This document shows, piece after piece, positions 38,493 through 48,949 of a DNA stretch of 64,000 nucleotides. The notes under the pieces are model-generated. The model was not told where the DNA came from. It saw only the letters and a list, made by a program, of their open reading frames with translations, and did no database searches. How positions within the stretch are numbered: the first letter of the stretch is position 1; the number at the start of each line of letters is the position of its first letter. Position numbers and translations under genes: made by a program. Source of the stretch: Marinilactibacillus kalidii (GTDB lineage: Bacteria; Bacillota; Bacilli; Lactobacillales; Carnobacteriaceae_A); NCBI RefSeq assembly GCF_017599325.1, contig NZ_JAGFVM010000014.1:1-64000 (forward strand), given 5' to 3'.

Positions 38493-40166
38493 TTATTTAC
38501 CTTCGATATATGTCCATTTGTAAGAATAATCTGCTCCTGTAAGGTGGTGAACAAGATCCTTAACATAATCTTTTTCAAGAACAGCATATGCACGTTGATA
38601 AATAGGTGCTATAGCAGCGTCATCAAGTAACATTTGTTCTGCTTCTAGCATATCTTGCCAACGACCATCTAAATCACTTGCATCATTTTGTGCACTTTCA
38701 ATCAATGCGTCGTATTCAGGATTGCTGTAGCCAGATTTATTGTTACCATTTTCAGTTTCAAATAATTCTAAGAAGTTGATTGGATCTGCATAGTCTGCTC
38801 CCCATCCAGCTAATTGGATATCATAATCTTGTTTTGAGTTTGAATCTAGACGAACTTTAAACGGTACATTTTTCAAGTTGATTGAAAGTCCCGGTAAGTT
38901 TGTTTCTAGTTGAGACTGCATGAATTCTAATGAACGTTTAGAGTTCTCAGTGTCATCCCCAAGAATTTCAAGTGTAAGAGAATCTTGTCCTAATTCTTCA
39001 AGACCTTTGTTGAAGTACTCAGCAGCTTGTTCAGCGTCGAATGTTAATAAGTCTCCATTTTCTGCACGGAAATCTTCATTTGATTCTGGACCAGTTGCTA
39101 ATTCCTTAGGTACTAAACCATTTGCTGGGAAAGAACCATTTTGTAATACTGTATCTGCAAAGCTTTGTTTGTCAAATGCCATTGCGATACCTTTACGGAT
39201 ATTTTCGTTTGCTAATGGTGTTTCTTCTCCATTACGTTCTTGGTTGAACTTGAAGTAGAATACTGATGAAGTTGGTTGCGTCAATAAGTCCGGCGCACCT
39301 TGTTTAGTTTGAACATATTCACCTGAAAGTGTCATGCGGTCAGCATCTCCGGCGTTGTACAAGTTCAAAGCTGTTGATGTTTCTTTAACGGCATTCACAT
39401 CGATACGGTCTAATTTTACAACATCTGCATCCCAGTAATTTTCACTTTTGACCATTGACCAGCTAAGACCTGTACCATCCCAGTCAGTTAATTCAAATGG
39501 TCCGTTGTAAAGCATGCTATCGCTATTTGTTGCGTACTCGCTTCCTTTTTCAGTTACGTATTCTTCGTTAAGTGGGAAGAACATTGATAGAGATAGTAAA
39601 TCTTTGAAGTAAGGAACTTGTTTGTCCAATTCAACAACAAATGTTTGATCGTCTTCTGCACTAACACCTAATTCTGAAGGATCCATTTCACCAGTAATGA
39701 CTTGTGAAGCATTTTTTACAATGCCGTCCATCATATAAGCATATTCAGCTGCTGTTTCAGGTGTAACAAGACGTTTCCATGCATAAACAAAATCATTGGC
39801 TGTTACAGGCTCACCATTTGACCATACTGCGTCTTCTCTAATTTTAAATGTATAAGTCAATCCATCTTCGCTAACAGTTGGCTCTTCTGCTGCCATTGCT
39901 AGTTGAAGATCGTTATCAGGACCTTGACGATATAGTCCTTCATTAACGTTGTTTAATACGATGTTACTTACAGCATCTGTTGAGTTACTAGAATCCATTG
40001 ATGGGATTTCAGCTGATTCAAGCAAGTTTAAAACTTGTTCTTCATCGCCAGAATCCTCTGAGCTTGAATCTCCTGCTGAATCTTCTCCACCATTACCACA
40101 AGCTGCTAAAAGTAATGCACTTGTTAATGTCAATCCTAGTGTACGTGCTAGTTTACTATTTTTCAT
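38493..40166 (-). CDS. oppA: Oligopeptide-binding lipoprotein OppA
   Basis: Extracellular peptide receptor. The 557 residues begin with a lipoprotein signal (MKNSKLARTLGLTLTSALLL) and lipobox LAAC at Cys23, then an acidic linker (GGEDSAGDSSSEDSGDEEQ). The family-5 solute-binding core follows, with the SxxxxxWSNGEPVTANDFVYAWKR region near 110-130. It is tethered to the membrane and delivers peptides to OppBC. AGGAGG precedes the ATG. It lies upstream of oppBCDF in the same direction but separated by a convergent gene and a terminator, so receptor and transporter levels can be set independently. Confidence 0.95.
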   Translation of the reverse strand: MKNSKLARTLGLTLTSALLLAACGNGGEDSAGDSSSEDSGDEEQVLNLLESAEIPSMDSSNSTDAVSNIVLNNVNEGLYRQGPDNDLQLAMAAEEPTVSEDGLTYTFKIREDAVWSNGEPVTANDFVYAWKRLVTPETAAEYAYMMDGIVKNASQVITGEMDPSELGVSAEDDQTFVVELDKQVPYFKDLLSLSMFFPLNEEYVTEKGSEYATNSDSMLYNGPFELTDWDGTGLSWSMVKSENYWDADVVKLDRIDVNAVKETSTALNLYNAGDADRMTLSGEYVQTKQGAPDLLTQPTSSVFYFKFNQERNGEETPLANENIRKGIAMAFDKQSFADTVLQNGSFPANGLVPKELATGPESNEDFRAENGDLLTFDAEQAAEYFNKGLEELGQDSLTLEILGDDTENSKRSLEFMQSQLETNLPGLSINLKNVPFKVRLDSNSKQDYDIQLAGWGADYADPINFLELFETENGNNKSGYSNPEYDALIESAQNDASDLDGRWQDMLEAEQMLLDDAAIAPIYQRAYAVLEKDYVKDLVHHLTGADYSYKWTYIEGK

Positions 40167-40381
40167 CCACTTTTCCTCCTTGAATATATAACTTACTGAG
40201 TATAAATAAGTAACATTAAATCACTTGGATAACTTTATCACCTTTTTATCATAATTACAACTAGTTATTTTAAAAAACACATTTATTTCTCATTAAAATA
40301 AAATAATTAATAATATTTTAATGTTTCTATCCTAACAGTATTTGTCCATTATACTATACCCTTCTTTACTCTTTCAATACA

Positions 40382-40390
40382 TGTTATAAT
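40382..40390 (+). promoter_or_regulatory. Extended -10 promoter of kbl
   Basis: TGTTATAAT is an extended -10; a weak TTCTTT lies 17 bases upstream. The transcript would start about 65 bases before the kbl start codon. The gap 40167-40465 should also hold the oppA promoter, which I could not place. Confidence 0.5.
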
Positions 40391-40465
40391 GACTAAAGTG
40401 AAATAATGAGTTATGAAGAAATTGAATAATGTGAAATTTATAATCTAAAAACAAGGAGAGATTTG

Positions 40466-41656
40466 ATGACAAGTAAGCAATTGAATCATTTTCTAGAGGA
40501 AAATCTGAATGTTTTGAAGGAAAATGGTCTATATAATGAGATCGACACATTAGAAGGTCCTAATGGAGCAGAAATTACTGTTAACGGTCAAAAACTTATT
40601 AATATGTCTTCCAATAACTATCTAGGATTTGCAAATGATGTACGTCTTAAAACTAAAGCTAATGAAGCAACTGATTTATATGGTGTCGGTGCAGGAGCGG
40701 TTCGTACAATCAATGGTACACAAAGTATCCACGATGAACTTGAATCTAAGCTTGCTGACTTCAAGCAAACGGAAGCAGCCGTTGCTTTCCAATCGGGTTT
40801 CAATTGTAATATGGGTGCGATCTCAGCGGTCATGAACAAAAAAGATGCGATTCTATCAGATGAATTGAACCATGCTTCCATTATTGATGGCTGCCGTTTG
40901 TCTGGTGCTAAAGTGATTCGTGTGAAACACCAAGATATGGATGATCTGCGTGTTAAAGCGAAAGAAGCTACAGAAAGTGGACTATATGAAAAAGTTATGT
41001 ACATTACAGATGGCGTATTCTCTATGGATGGCGATGTCGCAAACCTACCTGGAATCGTTGAAATCGCTGAAGAATTCGATTTGATCACTTATGTAGATGA
41101 TGCGCACGGTTCAGGTGTTATGGGTAAAGGTGCTGGTACAGTTAAACATTTTGGTCTTCAAGACAAGATTGATTTTCAAATGGGTACACTCTCAAAAGCT
41201 GTTGGTGTTGTTGGTGGTTATGTAGCTGGAACGCAAAACTTGATTGACTGGTTGAAAGTAAGAGCACGTCCTTTCCTATTCTCAACTTCTTTGACACCCG
41301 GTGCTGCTGCTGCATGTATTGAAGCAATTGATATTATGTCTGCTTCTACTGAGGAGCATGACCACTTATGGGAAAATGGTCGGTACCTAAAAGAAGGGTT
41401 AAGCGCCCTAGGATTTAATATTGGCAAATCTGAAACACCGATCACCCCATGTATTATTGGTGACGAAAAACTCACACAAACATTTTCTAAACGTTTAACT
41501 GAAGAAGGCATCTACGCAAAATCTATTGTCTTCCCAACTGTCCCAAGAGGAACGGGTCGCGTAAGAAATATGCCAAGTGCTGCACACACGACAGAACAGT
41601 TGGATAAAGTACTCGCAATCTACAAAAAAGTCGGTAACGAACTAAACGTCATATAA
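40466..41656 (+). CDS. kbl: Glycine C-acetyltransferase (2-amino-3-ketobutyrate CoA ligase)
   Basis: PLP enzyme that splits 2-amino-3-ketobutyrate with CoA into glycine and acetyl-CoA. The 396 residues have the alpha-oxoamine synthase motifs: [10 protein letters not shown] near 50, [15 protein letters not shown] (about 110-124), [23 protein letters not shown] and the PLP lysine in [17 protein letters not shown] (about 237-252). It is followed by an SDR-type threonine dehydrogenase, so the two make the threonine-to-glycine route; KBL rather than BioF or HemA is chosen on this. The start is ATG after AAGGAGAG. Confidence 0.93.
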   Translation: MTSKQLNHFLEENLNVLKENGLYNEIDTLEGPNGAEITVNGQKLINMSSNNYLGFANDVRLKTKANEATDLYGVGAGAVRTINGTQSIHDELESKLADFKQTEAAVAFQSGFNCNMGAISAVMNKKDAILSDELNHASIIDGCRLSGAKVIRVKHQDMDDLRVKAKEATESGLYEKVMYITDGVFSMDGDVANLPGIVEIAEEFDLITYVDDAHGSGVMGKGAGTVKHFGLQDKIDFQMGTLSKAVGVVGGYVAGTQNLIDWLKVRARPFLFSTSLTPGAAAACIEAIDIMSASTEEHDHLWENGRYLKEGLSALGFNIGKSETPITPCIIGDEKLTQTFSKRLTEEGIYAKSIVFPTVPRGTGRVRNMPSAAHTTEQLDKVLAIYKKVGNELNVI

Positions 41657-41674
41657 ACCAAAGGTTATAAGAGA

Positions 41675-41739
41675 AGTAGTTGAATACACTGGGATTAGCT
41701 CAAGCAAACAGGAACACCAACCTCAGTCAGCTACTTTTT
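41675..41739 (+). terminator. Hairpin between kbl and the threonine dehydrogenase gene
   Basis: Outer stem AGTAGTTGA / TCAGCTACT with a 40-base interior, followed by TTTTTC. It may be a partial terminator controlling the second gene; the long loop lowers confidence. Confidence 0.5.
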
Positions 41740-41787
41740 CTTATGCTTTAATCAATCAATCATTTAAATGAAATGGAGGAAGCAGAT

Positions 41788-42741
41788 TTGAAAACAATTC
41801 TTATTACAGGTGCATTAGGTCAGATAGGAACGGCTTTGACCACACGTTTGAGAGAAAAATACGGTGTGGAGAACGTCATCGCAACCGATATCCAACATCC
41901 TGAAACGTCATCGGTCGTGAAAAATGGCATTTTTGAATACTTAGATGTAACAGATCAACTATCTATGGAGCAGATGGTTGAAAAATACGAGGTCGATACG
42001 ATGATTCACTTAGCGGCATTATTATCCGCTACTGCTGAAGCAAAACCTCAGTTAGCATGGGAATTGAATATGGGTGGGCTAATGAATGCGCTTGAAGTGT
42101 CTCGTATCCACGAGTTGAAGTTCTTCACCCCAAGTTCGATTGGTGCCTTTGGACCACAAACACCAAAAGACCAAACACCTCAATTAACTTTACAGCGTCC
42201 GACAACAATGTATGGTGTAACAAAAGTGAGTGGTGAGTTACTTTGTGATTACTACCATATGAAGTTCGGCGTCGATACTAGAAGCGTCCGTTTCCCTGGT
42301 CTCATTTCATACGAAGCATTACCTGGAGGCGGTACAACTGATTATGCTGTTGATATTTATTATGAAGCATTAAAAAATCAAGCTTATACTTCTTTTATTG
42401 ATAAAGGAACTTACATGGACATGATGTACATGCCTGACGCCGTTGATGCAATTATCGCTTTAATGGAAGCACCTAGTGAAAAATTGATTCACCGCAATGC
42501 CTTTAACGTCAGTGCAATGAGCGTTTGTCCTGAAGACTTTGAACAAGCAATTCAAGCTCATATGCCCGCATTCAAACTATCCTATGATGTCGATCCTATC
42601 CGCCAAACGATTGCTGAATCTTGGCCAAATGCTATCGATACAACGAAAGCACGTGAAGAGTGGCAGTTTGATACGCAATATAGTCTTGATAGGATGACTG
42701 CAGATATGCTTGAGAAATTGAAAACAAAACTATTAAAATAA
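41788..42741 (+). CDS. NAD-dependent L-threonine 3-dehydrogenase, epimerase/SDR type
   Basis: Oxidises L-threonine to 2-amino-3-ketobutyrate, the substrate of the upstream Kbl. The 317 residues are an extended short-chain dehydrogenase: [20 protein letters not shown] binds [22 protein letters not shown] and [10 protein letters not shown] give the substrate region, and the [11 protein letters not shown] motif carries the catalytic Tyr-x3-Lys (about 142-146). [20 protein letters not shown] is typical of this threonine dehydrogenase family, unlike the zinc-dependent Tdh of E. coli. Translation probably starts at TTG with GGAGGAAG 7 bases upstream; the ATG five codons earlier lies inside that site. 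Confidence 0.9.
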   Translation: MKTILITGALGQIGTALTTRLREKYGVENVIATDIQHPETSSVVKNGIFEYLDVTDQLSMEQMVEKYEVDTMIHLAALLSATAEAKPQLAWELNMGGLMNALEVSRIHELKFFTPSSIGAFGPQTPKDQTPQLTLQRPTTMYGVTKVSGELLCDYYHMKFGVDTRSVRFPGLISYEALPGGGTTDYAVDIYYEALKNQAYTSFIDKGTYMDMMYMPDAVDAIIALMEAPSEKLIHRNAFNVSAMSVCPEDFEQAIQAHMPAFKLSYDVDPIRQTIAESWPNAIDTTKAREEWQFDTQYSLDRMTADMLEKLKTKLLK

Positions 42742-42752
42742 TTTTGATATAC

Positions 42753-42790
42753 AAAAACAATCACATCTGTTAGTAGATGTGATTGTTTTT
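42753..42790. terminator. Shared convergent terminator
   Basis: Stem AAAAACAATCACATCT / AGATGTGATTGTTTTT with a 6-base loop. It serves the threonine dehydrogenase gene and rpiA. Confidence 0.93.
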
Positions 42791-42791
42791 A

Positions 42792-43472
42792 TTAATCTCT
42801 ATTAACCTTTTCAACAAGAATCCCTTCACTTGTTCCTACAATAACAGTATCTACACAGTCCAAAAATAGACCATGTTCCACAACACCTGTTAAAGAATCT
42901 AACCAGCTTGCTAATGTTTTGGGTTCTTCAATTAGTCCCATATGCAAATCAATAATCAAATTCCCTGAATCTGTGACATGCTTTTCACCCGTATCTGTCA
43001 TTCTCCAAGCCGGTTTGTAGCCAGCCTTTTCAAAGCGTTTGAACAATTGCCCGCTTCCAAAATGAACAACTTCTACTGGCAAAGGAAAAGCACCTAGGGT
43101 TTCAACTAGTTTGCTTTCATCAACGATCCAGATATTTTTATCAGATAAATTTGCGACCGTTTTTTCAAACAAGTGTGCCGCACCGCCACCTTTTATACCT
43201 TGGTACTCACTCGAAATTTCATCCGCGCCATCGATCGTAACGTCGATTTTTTCAACTTCATCAATATTTTTAAGGGGAATATTCAGTTCTTCCGCTTGCT
43301 TTGTTGTACTTGAAGAAGTCGTTACGCCTGTAATCTTTAATCCTTCTTCGTTGACTCGCTTACCGATAGCTTCCACCATATAAAAGGCGGTTGATCCCGT
43401 TCCTAAACCAACGGTCATCCCCTCTTTCACAAATTCTGCTGCTTTATATCCAACCATTTTTTTAAGATTCAT
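42792..43472 (-). CDS. rpiA: Ribose-5-phosphate isomerase A
   Basis: Interconverts ribose-5-phosphate and ribulose-5-phosphate in the pentose phosphate pathway. The 226 residues have the hallmarks: [19 protein letters not shown] (about 19-37), TIDGADEIS with the catalytic Asp pair near 80-86, [14 protein letters not shown] (about 95-108) and the active-site Glu nearby in the family pattern. ATG with GGAAGGG upstream. Single gene, no partner. The stop lies next to the shared hairpin at 42753-42790. Confidence 0.96.
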   Translation of the reverse strand: MNLKKMVGYKAAEFVKEGMTVGLGTGSTAFYMVEAIGKRVNEEGLKITGVTTSSSTTKQAEELNIPLKNIDEVEKIDVTIDGADEISSEYQGIKGGGAAHLFEKTVANLSDKNIWIVDESKLVETLGAFPLPVEVVHFGSGQLFKRFEKAGYKPAWRMTDTGEKHVTDSGNLIIDLHMGLIEEPKTLASWLDSLTGVVEHGLFLDCVDTVIVGTSEGILVEKVNRD

Positions 43473-43647
43473 TGTGCTTCCCTTCCTTGTTCATCATTTA
43501 TGTACCGCTATCATTTCTTGATTATTGTAACATAGATAGCGATTCAGATTGATTCTCTTTCAGCATTTTTTTGTTTTCAATCTTTCTTTCATTTTTAAAT
43601 TAAATAATGCTATAATTATCATTAAATATTTTTAATGGAGTGATTGT

Positions 43648-44847
43648 ATGCAACTGACCTGGTCCCCAGCTTATGATGAAAAAATCAAAGCTTACGAAAA
43701 TATCGCCATTGAATACAGAAGAACCCTTCATCAATATCCGGAACTATCTTTCAAGGAATATCGAACAAGTCAGTATATCTATGATGAAATGTTCAAGCTA
43801 GATCATGTAGAAGTGACACGTCCTACAAAAACATCTGTACTTGTAAAAATAACGGGTGCGAAACCTGGCCTAAAAATCGGGCTCAGAGCTGATATGGATG
43901 CATTACCGATTCAAGAAGATCGACCAGATCTACCTTTTGCGTCTCAGGAAGCGGGTGTTATGCATGCTTGTGGCCATGATGGTCATACGGCGCTGTTGAT
44001 GACCGCAACCAAAATACTTTCTGAAATGACTGATGAGTTGGCAGGGGAAATTTACAGTATTTTTCAGCATGCTGAAGAAAGCCAGCCAGGTGGTGCGAAA
44101 GAAATGGTTGAAACAGGATTGTTCAATGATTTCGACTTCATCTATGGTCATCACCTCGTATCTAGTTTAGAAACAGGGCTGATCGATATCAAAACAGGTC
44201 CTTGTTCTGGAAATTCTGATCGATACGATGTAACGATATTTGGAAAAGGCGGCCATGCTGCATCACCACACGAAACGATTGACCCCGTCATTATTGGGGC
44301 TCAGATCATCGAAAAATTTCAAACAATCATCTCTCGTAAATTAGACCCTCTTTCTTCAGGCGTTATTTCTAATACCGTCTTCCAAGCTGGTGATCCAAAA
44401 GCAAAGAATATTATCCCAGATTCCGTACTCTTAGGTGGTAGCGTCCGTACTTTGGATGCCGATGTTAGACAATTGATCGAGACAGAAATGGCACGCGTCA
44501 TTAAAGGAACCTGTGATAGTTACGGTGTTAAATACGATTTCAACTACCGTAGAGGATATGCCAGTGTAGTCAACAACGCAGAAACCACAGCGATCATCGA
44601 AGACCTTTCTCAAACACTATTTCCCAATCAGATTGTTTCTCTTCCACCCTTTTTAGGCGGAGAGGACTTCTCAGCCTTTTCAGCAATCGTTCCTTCCACG
44701 TATTTGTTTGTTGGTTCAAAAAATGTCGCGCAACAGTTTGATTATCCACATCACCATCCAAAATTTGGATTAGATGAAGCAAGTTTTCCGATTGGAATCA
44801 AACTATTTGTGAGTATTGCTTTGAATTACACTAAACTTGTTCATTAA
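43648..44847 (+). CDS. M20-family amidohydrolase/peptidase
   Basis: A 399-residue zinc-dependent hydrolase of the M20D group (hippurate hydrolase, N-acyl-amino-acid amidohydrolase, IAA-amino acid hydrolase). Motifs: ADMDALPIQEDRPDLPFASQ near 83-102, ACGHDGHTALL (about 112-122), the Glu pair in QHAEESQPGGAKEMVE, and the C-terminal FLGGEDFSAF; metal ligands are in place. Substrate cannot be told from sequence. The start is ATG with TGGAGTGATTGT upstream. It stands alone between rpiA and potABCD, ended by the hairpin at 44846. Confidence 0.88.
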   Translation: MQLTWSPAYDEKIKAYENIAIEYRRTLHQYPELSFKEYRTSQYIYDEMFKLDHVEVTRPTKTSVLVKITGAKPGLKIGLRADMDALPIQEDRPDLPFASQEAGVMHACGHDGHTALLMTATKILSEMTDELAGEIYSIFQHAEESQPGGAKEMVETGLFNDFDFIYGHHLVSSLETGLIDIKTGPCSGNSDRYDVTIFGKGGHAASPHETIDPVIIGAQIIEKFQTIISRKLDPLSSGVISNTVFQAGDPKAKNIIPDSVLLGGSVRTLDADVRQLIETEMARVIKGTCDSYGVKYDFNYRRGYASVVNNAETTAIIEDLSQTLFPNQIVSLPPFLGGEDFSAFSAIVPSTYLFVGSKNVAQQFDYPHHHPKFGLDEASFPIGIKLFVSIALNYTKLVH

Positions 44848-44889
44848 AAAACAGTCAGCTCCCCTCACAAAAGGGGTGCTGACTGTTTT
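44846..44889. terminator. Shared convergent terminator
   Basis: Stem AAAACAGTCAGC / GCTGACTGTTTT with inner CCCT/AGGG pairing. It serves the amidohydrolase gene and potD. Confidence 0.9.
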
Positions 44890-44892
44890 CAT

Positions 44893-45963
44893 TTATCTCA
44901 ACATTTTAAATTCAAGAAAAAGGTCGTTATATTTTTCAATATATATTGGTCCGAGATCTTCATAAACTTCTAGCCTTTCAATCGTTTCTTCTGATGGATA
45001 AAATTGTTCATCTTCTGTTGTTTCTTCCGGAAGTAAGGCCATCGCTGCCTCGTTCGGTGTACTATAGCCGATATAGTCAGCATTCTGAGCGGCTACTTCC
45101 GGTCTCAACATGAAGTTGATAAACGCATAAGCTGCTTCTACATTCTGAGAAGTTTTTGGTATGACCATGTTATCAAACCAAAGATTTGAACCTTCTTTCG
45201 GTAAAATATAGTGTAAAGACTCGTTCTCCCACATCATATCTGCTGCTTCACCAGAAAATGTAACAGCTACCGGTGCTTCTTCTTGAATCATATACATTTT
45301 GATTTCGTCTGCTACAAGCGCCTTAGCATTCGGGGCCAAACCTTTCAGCAAGTCAAAAGAAGCTTGCAATTCCTCATCATTCTTTGAGTTCAATGAATAT
45401 CCTTGTGTTTGTAGACCGATGCCAATGACTTCTCTCGCACCATCTATAAAGAGAATATCTTCTCTAAATCTTGGATCCCACAGATCACTCCATGAACTAA
45501 TTTCATCTTCATTTACCATCTTGTCATTGTAAACAATCCCTAGCGTTCCCCAGAAGTAAGGAATCGAATACTGATTATTTGGATCGAATGATAAATCTAA
45601 AAATTCAGGGTCAATATTTTCTAAGCCTTCTATTTTGGAATGATCCATTGGAAGAACGAGGTCTTCTTCAATCATCCGTTCAATCATATATTCACTGGGT
45701 ATTGTTAAGTCATAAGCCGTTCCGCCTTGTTGGACTTTTGTGTACATCGATTCGTTTGAATCGAATGTCTCATACACCAATCGATAGCCTGTTTCTTCTT
45801 CAAATTGCTCGAGGAGTTCTGGATCAATATAATCTCCCCAGTTAAAAATATTCAGTGTATCCGCTCCGGCTGCGCCTTGTGAACGTTCAATAAACAAACT
45901 ACTCAAGTACAGTAATCCTGTGATACCAACTATTGCTAGTCCTAATCGGATTAAGCTTTTCAT
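44893..45963 (-). CDS. potD: Spermidine/putrescine-binding protein PotD
   Basis: Receptor of a polyamine ABC importer. The 356 residues have a hydrophobic N-terminal segment (about 5-24) but no lipobox Cys, so it is more likely anchored by that helix than by lipid. LNIFNWGDYIDPELL (about 37-51) is the family start, and ETFDSNESMYTKVQQGGTAYDL and YFWGTLGIVYND follow. It overlaps potC by one base and is the last gene of potABCD. PotD rather than another binding protein is chosen on these motifs and the operon. Confidence 0.94.
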   Translation of the reverse strand: MKSLIRLGLAIVGITGLLYLSSLFIERSQGAAGADTLNIFNWGDYIDPELLEQFEEETGYRLVYETFDSNESMYTKVQQGGTAYDLTIPSEYMIERMIEEDLVLPMDHSKIEGLENIDPEFLDLSFDPNNQYSIPYFWGTLGIVYNDKMVNEDEISSWSDLWDPRFREDILFIDGAREVIGIGLQTQGYSLNSKNDEELQASFDLLKGLAPNAKALVADEIKMYMIQEEAPVAVTFSGEAADMMWENESLHYILPKEGSNLWFDNMVIPKTSQNVEAAYAFINFMLRPEVAAQNADYIGYSTPNEAAMALLPEETTEDEQFYPSEETIERLEVYEDLGPIYIEKYNDLFLEFKMLR

Positions 45964-46802
45964 TATGGCGACACCGCCTTTTGATGGTTTGTCGGATCAA
46001 CATCTGTCAGTTTACGCTTGCGATTACGCTGTTGTTGTTGCACATAGTAATAGCCACTGACCAGTCCAAGTGCCAGAACAAACAGAATCGTACTTAACGC
46101 ATTGATTTCCAAATTGATCCCTTGTCTTGCTCGAGAGTATATTTCAACAGATAATGTTGCAAAGCCATTTCCTGTCACAAAAAAGGTGACCGCAAAATCA
46201 TCGATTGAATACGTGAAGGCCATGAAATAACCTGCGAGGATACCCGGTTTAATGCTAGGGATAATGACACTTTTCAGCACTTCCCAATTATTTGCCCCTA
46301 AATCTCTTGCAGCAGTAACCATATTCAGATTCATTTCCTGTAGTTTAGGCAGTACCATGAGTACAACAATGGGTATACTAAAAGCAATATGAGAAAAAAG
46401 AACAGAATAAAACCCTAATCTAAAACCGGCCATTGTGAACAGTAATAAAAAACTCGCGCCAATAATAACATCCGGAGAAACCAACAAGACATTGTTCAGT
46501 CCCAGTAATGTCTGTTGCCTGCTGCGTTTTCTGACGAAGAAAATCCCGATAGCACCTAGTGTGCCAATGATCGTTGCCAGTAAAGAAGATAATAGCGCTA
46601 CTCTAAACGTGTCCAATGCGATTCGAATCAGTCTTGTATCACTCGCAAGTGATTGATAATGTTCAGTCGTAAAACCTGTGAACTCGTTCATCGTTCCTGC
46701 TTGATTAAACGAATAATAAATCAAATACAAAATAGGCATATAAAGTAAAAGAAAGATTACGATCAGATATAGATTTGCCAACGTTAATTTTGGTTTTCTC
46801 AT
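45963..46802 (-). CDS. potC: Spermidine/putrescine permease PotC
   Basis: Second membrane subunit of the polyamine importer. The 279 residues have six helices, and the EAA loop reads ARDLGANNWEVLKSVIIPSI (about 165-184), then GYFMAFTYSIDDFAVTFFVTG, which is typical of PotC. A basic C-terminal tail (QQQQRNRKRKL) is cytoplasmic. It overlaps both potB and potD by one base, so the four genes are translated in series. Confidence 0.94.
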   Translation of the reverse strand: MRKPKLTLANLYLIVIFLLLYMPILYLIYYSFNQAGTMNEFTGFTTEHYQSLASDTRLIRIALDTFRVALLSSLLATIIGTLGAIGIFFVRKRSRQQTLLGLNNVLLVSPDVIIGASFLLLFTMAGFRLGFYSVLFSHIAFSIPIVVLMVLPKLQEMNLNMVTAARDLGANNWEVLKSVIIPSIKPGILAGYFMAFTYSIDDFAVTFFVTGNGFATLSVEIYSRARQGINLEINALSTILFVLALGLVSGYYYVQQQQRNRKRKLTDVDPTNHQKAVSP

Positions 46803-47611
46803 TATCTACGTACCCCCTTTTTTCTTCCAGCAGTACCGGCCATAATGATGATCATTAAAACGATCAACACGATACCGATCGTCGAACCCATTCCCCAGTT
46901 CTGTGTGACTAAGAAGTGTTGTTCAATCGCTGTACCTAATGTGATCACACGATTCCCACCAATCAACCTTGTCAACATGAATAAAGATAAAGACGGAATG
47001 AAGACAACTTGGATCCCGCTACGAACGCCTGAAAGGGACAAAGGGAAAATAACATTTCTAAAAGTTTCCCATGTATTCGCGCCTAAGTCTCTACTCGCTT
47101 GTACAACGGATGGATTGATCTCTTCAATAGCGTTGTAGATCGGTAAAAGCATAAATGGAATCTCAATATACGTAGCTACTAATAGGAAACTAGCATTAGT
47201 GAATAATAATTGCTGACGACCGACACCGATCCAGTCAAAGAACGTATTGACACTACCTTGTTGACTGAGTAAACCAATGAACGCATATGCTTTAAGTAGC
47301 ACATTGATCCAAGTCGGTAAAATCAGTAACAGCATCCATAGATCTTTTCGCTTTGTCTGCGTTAAAAAGTACGCTGTTGGATAACTAATGCATAGCGTGA
47401 TCAGTGTAATGATAAAAGCATAGATGAATGATTGTATGGTCATTGTTAAATAGGTCGTTGACGTGAAGTACGTAACGAAATTGGCAACCGTAAATCCGCC
47501 GTCTAGTCCGATAAATGACTGATAAATCAAGAGACCGATTGGAACGAGGACGAATAGTCCAACCCATATAAAGTAAGGAAAGAATAGGAGCCTGTTTTGC
47601 TTAGTTATCAT
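46802..47611 (-). CDS. potB: Spermidine/putrescine permease PotB
   Basis: First membrane subunit of the polyamine importer. The 269 residues show six helices and the EAA loop [20 protein letters not shown] (about 173-192), with [17 protein letters not shown] just before it, as in PotB. It overlaps the end of potA by 11 bases and potC by one. Membrane segments are at about 9-29, 57-80, 93-113, 138-156, 200-220 and 240-260. Confidence 0.94.
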   Translation of the reverse strand: MITKQNRLLFFPYFIWVGLFVLVPIGLLIYQSFIGLDGGFTVANFVTYFTSTTYLTMTIQSFIYAFIITLITLCISYPTAYFLTQTKRKDLWMLLLILPTWINVLLKAYAFIGLLSQQGSVNTFFDWIGVGRQQLLFTNASFLLVATYIEIPFMLLPIYNAIEEINPSVVQASRDLGANTWETFRNVIFPLSLSGVRSGIQVVFIPSLSLFMLTRLIGGNRVITLGTAIEQHFLVTQNWGMGSTIGIVLIVLMIIIMAGTAGRKKGVRR

Positions 47612-48755
47612 AGTTCAGCTCCACTCCCTTTTCAGTATCTATGGCTTCTTGTACGCTTGAACCATTGTTGACTGCATATTCAGCTAGTCGGGCATTAAAG
47701 GCTGTTTCTGTCTCTCCTACTCTCATGATATGAATATCTCTTGGCTCGAAAGCTAGGCCAACTTCTTCACCGACCGCTGCTTTTCGTGTCGTATGAACCA
47801 TCCATTCATTTCCTTCTGGATCTTCCCCAATAATTTCGTAGTGAACCCCTCTAAAGAGTTGTGATTGAACGATCACTGTCAAGTCTCCCAAAGCTGGTCT
47901 AGTGACAACGAAGTCTTCAGGGCGAATAACGATTTCGACTGGTTCATCGTCAGGCATCCCACCGTCTACGCAATCAAATGTCTTTCCAGCAAATTCGACC
48001 TTGTAATCTTTGATCATTTTCCCATCAACGATGTTGCTTTCTCCGATAAAGTCGGCCACATATTTGTTCAGCGGTTCATCATAGATATCGATTGGTGTAC
48101 CACTTTGAACGATCTCGCCTTCTTTCATCACGAATATTTTATCACTCATTGCTAAGGCTTCTTCTTGGTCATGCGTAACAAAAATAAATGTGATACCTAA
48201 TCGTTGTTGTAATTCTCTTAATTCATACTGCATTTCTGTTCGCAATTTAAGGTCAAGTGCGGATAATGGCTCATCTAATAATAAAATCTCTGGTTCATTG
48301 ACTAATGCTCTTGCAATCGCAACACGCTGACGCTGTCCACCAGACATCTCCGCAATTTCGCGTTTTTCAAAACCTGTTAGTCTGACCGATCTCAGTGCTT
48401 CGGTTACTTTCTCTTTAATCTGGTCTTTTGGTAATTTTTTGATTTTCAAACCGAATGCGACGTTGTCGTACACATTCATATGTGGAAACAAGGCATAATC
48501 TTGAAAGACAGTATTTACTTTCCGTTTATTAGGCGGTAACGCATTGACTTTTTTACCGTCCAATACAATATCCCCTGAAGTCACTTGTGTGAATCCAGCG
48601 ATTAAATTTAAGATCGTCGATTTTCCACAGCCTGATGGGCCTAAAAGAGTATAGAATTTCCCTTTTTCTAAATCAAATGATACATTTTTTAAAATCATAC
48701 TTTCATCATATTGCTTATGAACACCTTTAAACGAAATAATGGTCTTATCCCCCAC
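47601..48755 (-). CDS. potA: Spermidine/putrescine ABC transporter ATPase PotA
   Basis: Drives polyamine uptake. The 384 residues have Walker [10 protein letters not shown] (about 38-46), the Q-loop in [13 protein letters not shown], the signature [16 protein letters not shown] (about 134-149) and Walker [14 protein letters not shown]-terminal TOBE domain (about 240-345) is present. Start is GTG with GGGAGTG upstream. First gene of potABCD, all overlapping. Upstream of it the gap to the oxidoreductase gene (48756-48949) holds that gene's terminator and, presumably, the pot promoter. Confidence 0.95.
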   Translation of the reverse strand: MGDKTIISFKGVHKQYDESMILKNVSFDLEKGKFYTLLGPSGCGKSTILNLIAGFTQVTSGDIVLDGKKVNALPPNKRKVNTVFQDYALFPHMNVYDNVAFGLKIKKLPKDQIKEKVTEALRSVRLTGFEKREIAEMSGGQRQRVAIARALVNEPEILLLDEPLSALDLKLRTEMQYELRELQQRLGITFIFVTHDQEEALAMSDKIFVMKEGEIVQSGTPIDIYDEPLNKYVADFIGESNIVDGKMIKDYKVEFAGKTFDCVDGGMPDDEPVEIVIRPEDFVVTRPALGDLTVIVQSQLFRGVHYEIIGEDPEGNEWMVHTTRKAAVGEEVGLAFEPRDIHIMRVGETETAFNARLAEYAVNNGSSVQEAIDTEKGVELNYDN

Positions 48756-48887
48756 AGCCTTACACTCCCTTTGCTTCTTTTCTCTCCATTGATAAATTTT
48801 CTATTATGATATCTTTTGTAACAATCAAAACAACTGCTCTATGATCTTTTTTTATTGCTGACAACTTGTATCTTGCATCAAGCGGAT

Positions 48888-48916
48888 GAAAAACGACCGC
48901 TCTAAATGAACGATCG
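48888..48916 (-). terminator. Terminator of the Gfo/Idh/MocA gene
   Basis: On the - strand the RNA reads CGAUCGUUC, a 5-base loop, then GAGCGGUCG (two G-U pairs), followed by UUUUUC. Confidence 0.75.
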
Positions 48917-48949
48917 CTTGGTTCTCTCTATTTTTATGCTAGCGTTCTG

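Noticed and set aside
41657-41787. T-box riboswitch in the kbl/threonine dehydrogenase gap
   Set aside because: The gap is only 131 bases and lacks the conserved T-box (AGGGTGGNACCGCG-like) sequence; only a hairpin is supported.
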